Assembly: GCA_011089965.1 (NCBI GenBank)
Contig: JAANAU010000014.1
Location: forward strand, 1-64,000
Direction: 5' to 3'
Origin: Magnetococcales bacterium
GTDB lineage: Bacteria > Pseudomonadota > Magnetococcia > Magnetococcales > Magnetaquicoccaceae
Length of the DNA: 64,000 nucleotides
In this document: piece after piece, positions 60,627-64,000 of the stretch
How the letters are laid out: the number at the start of each line of letters is the position of its first letter
Position numbering within the stretch: the stretch's first letter is position 1
Position numbers and translations under genes: made by a program
The notes under the pieces: generated by a model
The model's database searches: none
Seen by the model: the letters and a program-made list of their open reading frames with translations, nothing else
What the model was told of the DNA's origin: nothing

Positions 60627-62817
60627 AACGAAGCACCCCATCCCCTTTGACCCACAACCGGAATCCCAGATAATCCTGTCTGCGGAATCCTGCCGTATCC
60701 AAAACAGAAGCGATCTCTTCCAACCAGGGATTGGTCAGAGAGACCGCCACAAGCCCGATCCGATAAAACGACAGGGCCTCCTGAAGACGGAGAGTCGGAC
60801 GTTCCGGACGCCGTATCCCGCTGATATACTCCAATAAGGAATGGCGTTCCTGCGGTCCTTGCGGTTCCAGGTACACCTGCAAAACATTCAGCAGAACGGC
60901 TTCAAGGGCCACCAGCCCGGGCGCATGGCGCAACGTGGGAACCCAGGGCACAAGATCCAAGGCAGCCAAAACAGAATCTCCTGCGGGAGCGATCCTGACG
61001 ATATGCTGTGCGACCTTGTACTCCTGTTCTGGCATTTTGTATCCGGGCGTCCATTGATAGCGCGTGCGTCCCATTTCGTGGAGAGTGGTGCGACGTCCGG
61101 TATTGGAGGGATCAAAATGCAGCAAAAAAGCCAGCAGGGTGGGCAGGGCCACCAGGAGCATGGCTGGTCGCACACCTCCTCCCAGCCGATACCACACCAA
61201 CAATAAAAGCGACACAAAGAAAACCGGCAGGAGCGAACTCCACGCCCCACGCCATTGACCAGACATCGACAATGCAAGCACAACGCCACACAACACGAAC
61301 AGCACCCATGCCAGATTCAATCCCAAACGCTCCTTCCAGGGGGTCAGCAGGCTGACCACGGCAATGGCCGCAATCACCGGCAAGGGAAGCGCCAGATACA
61401 AGCGCCACAGACTGATTCCCCCGGTCAAATTGTGCATCAAGAAATCGTGCAATAATGGATTCAGAATCACCAAAAAGAAAAACAAAGCCAGACCAAGCAG
61501 ATAACGACGCAGTTGCGGCTGCGTCACCAGGGTCCAGCCGCCCAGCAGGGCGGTCAGATACAACCACAAATGGGGACCACTGCCAAAAACCTTCATGAAG
61601 TTGAGCGCCCTCGGATAATCCCCTACTCCTTCCATATGCAAATTGATGTTCAACTTGATCAACAACCCACACGCCACCAGATACCAACAAGCTCCCAGCC
61701 CCATCAGCAAACGACCTGTTGACACCCTGTTGAATTGCCAATGGGCGGCCAATGAGACGCCAGTGGCCGAAGTTGCCACAAAAAGTGCAGAAGAGGAGAA
61801 ACCAAGGGCCGCAATTTGCGCCAAAGACAACAACAACCAATCCCGATGATGGCCGGTCAGCATAAAGCGCGACGCCAACAAGAACAGCAGAGGCACCATC
61901 ACAGAAAAGAGAATGGCTTTGCCAAAATGAATCTGGATGAATGAATAGACAGCCCAGGCATAGAATGACTCACCACCTACGGACACCAAAAAAAACACGG
62001 TCAGGATCAGCCCTGCCAACCACTCTTTCGGGATCAAATGACGCAACAGCATCCCCTGGGCCATCACAATCAACGCACCAAACAGCGGCGGAAACAATTG
62101 ATGGGCAATCACAATCGGCTCCACATCGAACAGGGAAGCAACCAGTGCCACCAACAACTCATAAGCGTGCAAGCGGAACACAAATGGCCACAGAGGAAAA
62201 TCACCCGGCCAAGGTTGACCATTCCAACTCAGAAGCGCTCTTTCCGGATTGTCCAAAGTCATGGATGCCAGTTTCAGATAGACCTGATCATCCGGATCAT
62301 AGTATCGGACCGCATAGACCATACCGGCAGCCAGCACAATCAGCACTCCGTACAGAATGCGTTCCATGGTGCTGGATACCACCTCCGGCACAGGCCACTC
62401 TTTGGCCATGGGTATGGATCGATGCTGCCACCAGCCAACCCCCAACACGAACACTGCTGCCAACCATAACAGCACCAGTCTGAAATTGGGTATATACAAT
62501 TTTAATTGATCAACAATAACAACAATAAATATCGATACCAACAACACCCAATAATCGGTCTTCAGGAAAACCGGATTGGTTTGTACATACGCCATTGGTG
62601 CAGGACAAGCAGCCGGGCGCGCATAAAGATAACGCAACACCCCCCATGCCATGATTGGAATCACGCAGGCCCCATTCCGCAACAGATAAAAATCCCCTGC
62701 CAGAACCAACCCAACCATGTGGACCCATCCCGTCCAAATGGCAACCGAAACCACTATGGTGACCACAATCTTTTCGGAAAGAGATCCATCCGTACTCAAT
62801 AAAACAATTTTATTCAT
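60625..62817 (-). CDS. Polytopic membrane protein, GT-C-like, copy B
   Basis: A 730-residue paralogue of the protein at 51055-53193, with the same order: many helices, the acidic loop YDPDDQVYLKLASMTLDNPE after the early helices, LLRHLIPKEWL, SFIQIHFGKAILFS, FGSGPHLWLYL and a soluble C-terminal third that includes LEPQGPQERHSLLEYISG and ends in FRLWVKG. The shared features suggest the same chemistry with different substrates or a two-protein relay. The frame starts at 62817. Confidence 0.75.
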   Translation of the reverse strand: MNKIVLLSTDGSLSEKIVVTIVVSVAIWTGWVHMVGLVLAGDFYLLRNGACVIPIMAWGVLRYLYARPAACPAPMAYVQTNPVFLKTDYWVLLVSIFIVVIVDQLKLYIPNFRLVLLWLAAVFVLGVGWWQHRSIPMAKEWPVPEVVSSTMERILYGVLIVLAAGMVYAVRYYDPDDQVYLKLASMTLDNPERALLSWNGQPWPGDFPLWPFVFRLHAYELLVALVASLFDVEPIVIAHQLFPPLFGALIVMAQGMLLRHLIPKEWLAGLILTVFFLVSVGGESFYAWAVYSFIQIHFGKAILFSVMVPLLFLLASRFMLTGHHRDWLLLSLAQIAALGFSSSALFVATSATGVSLAAHWQFNRVSTGRLLMGLGACWYLVACGLLIKLNINLHMEGVGDYPRALNFMKVFGSGPHLWLYLTALLGGWTLVTQPQLRRYLLGLALFFFLVILNPLLHDFLMHNLTGGISLWRLYLALPLPVIAAIAVVSLLTPWKERLGLNLAWVLFVLCGVVLALSMSGQWRGAWSSLLPVFFVSLLLLVWYRLGGGVRPAMLLVALPTLLAFLLHFDPSNTGRRTTLHEMGRTRYQWTPGYKMPEQEYKVAQHIVRIAPAGDSVLAALDLVPWVPTLRHAPGLVALEAVLLNVLQVYLEPQGPQERHSLLEYISGIRRPERPTLRLQEALSFYRIGLVAVSLTNPWLEEIASVLDTAGFRRQDYLGFRLWVKGDGVLR

Positions 62818-62902
62818 ATCAAACTCTCATGATTATAGACACCGCTCACACTCATGCCTGATCTCAACAGACAGATCAACAGGAAACACCAAGATGCACA
62901 AT

Positions 62903-62937
62903 AAAAAAAAAAAGGACCGGAGGCAAGCCTCCGGTCC
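62903..62937 (-). terminator. Intrinsic terminator of the DsrL-like gene
   Basis: A perfect 11-base inverted repeat (GGACCGGAGGC with its complement, 2-base loop) at 62914-62937 is followed on the minus strand by 11 or so T residues. It lies 25 bases past the stop at 62962. Confidence 0.93.
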
Positions 62938-62961
62938 CAAATACAGACACAACAGCAGAAC

Positions 62962-64000
62962 TTACAGACCCATACCCATCTGAATATATCCGCACGGACA
63001 GGCCAGGTGACAGACATGGCAGCCATTGCAACGGGTATAGTCGGTGTGCATGACCTTGCCCTTGGGACGCGAGTAATCCCTGGAGATCGCCTCCCGTGGA
63101 CAAAAGATCCGACACTGATCACAGGCAAAACAGAGACCACAACTCATGCAACGTTTGGCTTCAGCCAGAGCCTGTTCGGTGGTGATGGTCTGTGTGGTCT
63201 CGACAAACCCTTTGATTGCCTCTTCCACCGGCAATGCCACCTCTTCGTTGCGCGGAGCAGCCTTGTAGTAGGTAAGACGCATCTGATCGGTTTTGATCGA
63301 TTTGCCCTTGGACGGTACCTGATATGGAACCCCTTTCAGATAACCATCAATGGCCCGGGCCGCCACCCGCCCATGCCCCACGGAACGGGTGGAGATCCCC
63401 AGTCCCAGTACGTCACCGCCGGCAAACACCTGCGGATCTTTGGTCTGATGGGTGTTGTTGGCCGCAATCCAACCCCATTTGTTGGCCAGACTCTCCATGC
63501 CCTCTTCCAACTCCGGCACCTGGCCAATACCCATGATCAGGGTGTCGCACGGAATGGTGAACTCGGAACCAGGCACTGGCTGTGGGCTGCGGCGACCCGA
63601 AGCATCCGGGGCACCCAACTCCATGCGGATGCATTGGATCGCCACCACGCGACCGCCCTGGGTTTCCAGTCCGACCGGGGTGGAGAGCAGCTTGAACTCG
63701 ATCCCTTCGTGTTCGGCCTCAACCACATCTTTGGCAATGGCCGGCATCTCATCCTTGGTCCGACGATACAGCAGCGTGACCTTGGAATATTTGGAAACCC
63801 GCCGCACGATGCGTGCAGAATCCATGGCCGTCTTTTCGGTGGAAAGGGTATTCTCCTCCTCACGTGCCACATCATCCAAAGCCTGTCTGGCCTTCTCGTA
63901 CGCATCATCATCCCCGCTCGCTTCGGCTGCTGCCAAATCCGCCTGCAAGCGCAACGATACACGGGCTGCGTCCATGGCGCTGTCGCCACCACCGACCACC
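62962..64000 (-). CDS. DsrL-like iron-sulfur flavoprotein oxidoreductase (partial)
   Basis: The C-terminal 346 residues of a glutamate-synthase-small-subunit-like NAD(P)-dependent flavoprotein; the start is beyond the window. It shows the second dinucleotide motif GGGDSAMDAARV, the FAD segment DTLIMGIGQVPE and FAGGDVLG. The C-terminus adds two iron-sulfur cluster sites: CMSCGLCFACDQC and CNGCHVCHLACPCGYIQMG. That tail fits DsrL of the dissimilatory sulfite reductase system, which passes electrons between DsrAB and NAD(P). If so, neighbouring dsr genes should be upstream, to the right. Ordinary GltD lacks this tail. Confidence 0.72.
   Translation of the reverse strand, partial: VVGGGDSAMDAARVSLRLQADLAAAEASGDDDAYEKARQALDDVAREEENTLSTEKTAMDSARIVRRVSKYSKVTLLYRRTKDEMPAIAKDVVEAEHEGIEFKLLSTPVGLETQGGRVVAIQCIRMELGAPDASGRRSPQPVPGSEFTIPCDTLIMGIGQVPELEEGMESLANKWGWIAANNTHQTKDPQVFAGGDVLGLGISTRSVGHGRVAARAIDGYLKGVPYQVPSKGKSIKTDQMRLTYYKAAPRNEEVALPVEEAIKGFVETTQTITTEQALAEAKRCMSCGLCFACDQCRIFCPREAISRDYSRPKGKVMHTDYTRCNGCHVCHLACPCGYIQMGMGL

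Overview
The window is from a Gram-negative, double-membraned bacterium with dense, mostly single-copy housekeeping genes. Several features point to a Magnetococcales-like or related early-branching alphaproteobacterial lineage: a bamA-skp-fabZ-lpxA-lpxI-(Gfo/Idh)-lpxB block that uses lpxI rather than lpxH, a DsrL-like iron-sulfur flavoprotein of sulfur metabolism at the right edge, and GC-rich intergenic hairpin repeats. The placement is an inference from gene content; there is no rRNA or other marker gene to settle it. No tRNA, rRNA, CRISPR array, insertion sequence or prophage was recognised.

Layout. 1-3.7 kb: the 5' end of an unknown minus-strand gene, an AsmA-family protein and the tRNA methyltransferase TrmJ. 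3.8-10.6 kb: an accessory five-gene run (SUMF1/FGE-like membrane protein, secreted SH3-like plus vWA protein, ABC ATPase, FtsX-type permease, DUF302) whose first four genes look like one envelope system. 10.9-18.2 kb: outer-membrane assembly and lipid A synthesis, with stop/start overlaps that imply one transcript. 18.3-20.4 kb: thioredoxin, triosephosphate isomerase and SecG, with an intergenic repeat before secG and a strong terminator after it. 20.5-23.5 kb (minus): an ExeA-type ATPase fused to a SPOR domain, and two unknown small genes. 23.6-26.2 kb: ilvE and ettA. 26.3-27.8 kb: an unknown gene whose start lies in a 12-bp tandem repeat, and a MNT/HEPN toxin-antitoxin pair. 28.1-30.8 kb: secA.

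30.8-37.7 kb is mostly minus strand: cysC, apaH, a CYTH protein, a guanylate-kinase-like P-loop protein, a CBS protein, then dinG-tsaB-rimI joined by ATGA overlaps. 37.9-38.9 kb holds queD-queE. 39.0-44.6 kb is a second accessory module, all plus strand and secreted or envelope-linked: two DUF1566 proteins, a TlpA-like thioredoxin, a DUF4266 lipoprotein, a DUF3570 outer-membrane protein, an ApbE-like flavin transferase and a free-standing DsbD N-terminal domain. Together they suggest an outer-membrane redox or flavinylation system. 44.6-50.9 kb (minus) carries a ribbon-helix-helix protein, a large hybrid histidine kinase, a REC-Hpt partner and a DUF1015 protein.

51.0-62.8 kb is a surface-polysaccharide region: two paralogous polytopic membrane proteins of about 720 residues (GT-C-like) at its ends, two family-2 glycosyltransferases, a FemAB-like acyltransferase, a methyltransferase and RmlA-RmlB-aminotransferase genes for a dTDP-amino sugar. 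The window ends inside the DsrL-like gene, which has a perfect intrinsic terminator.
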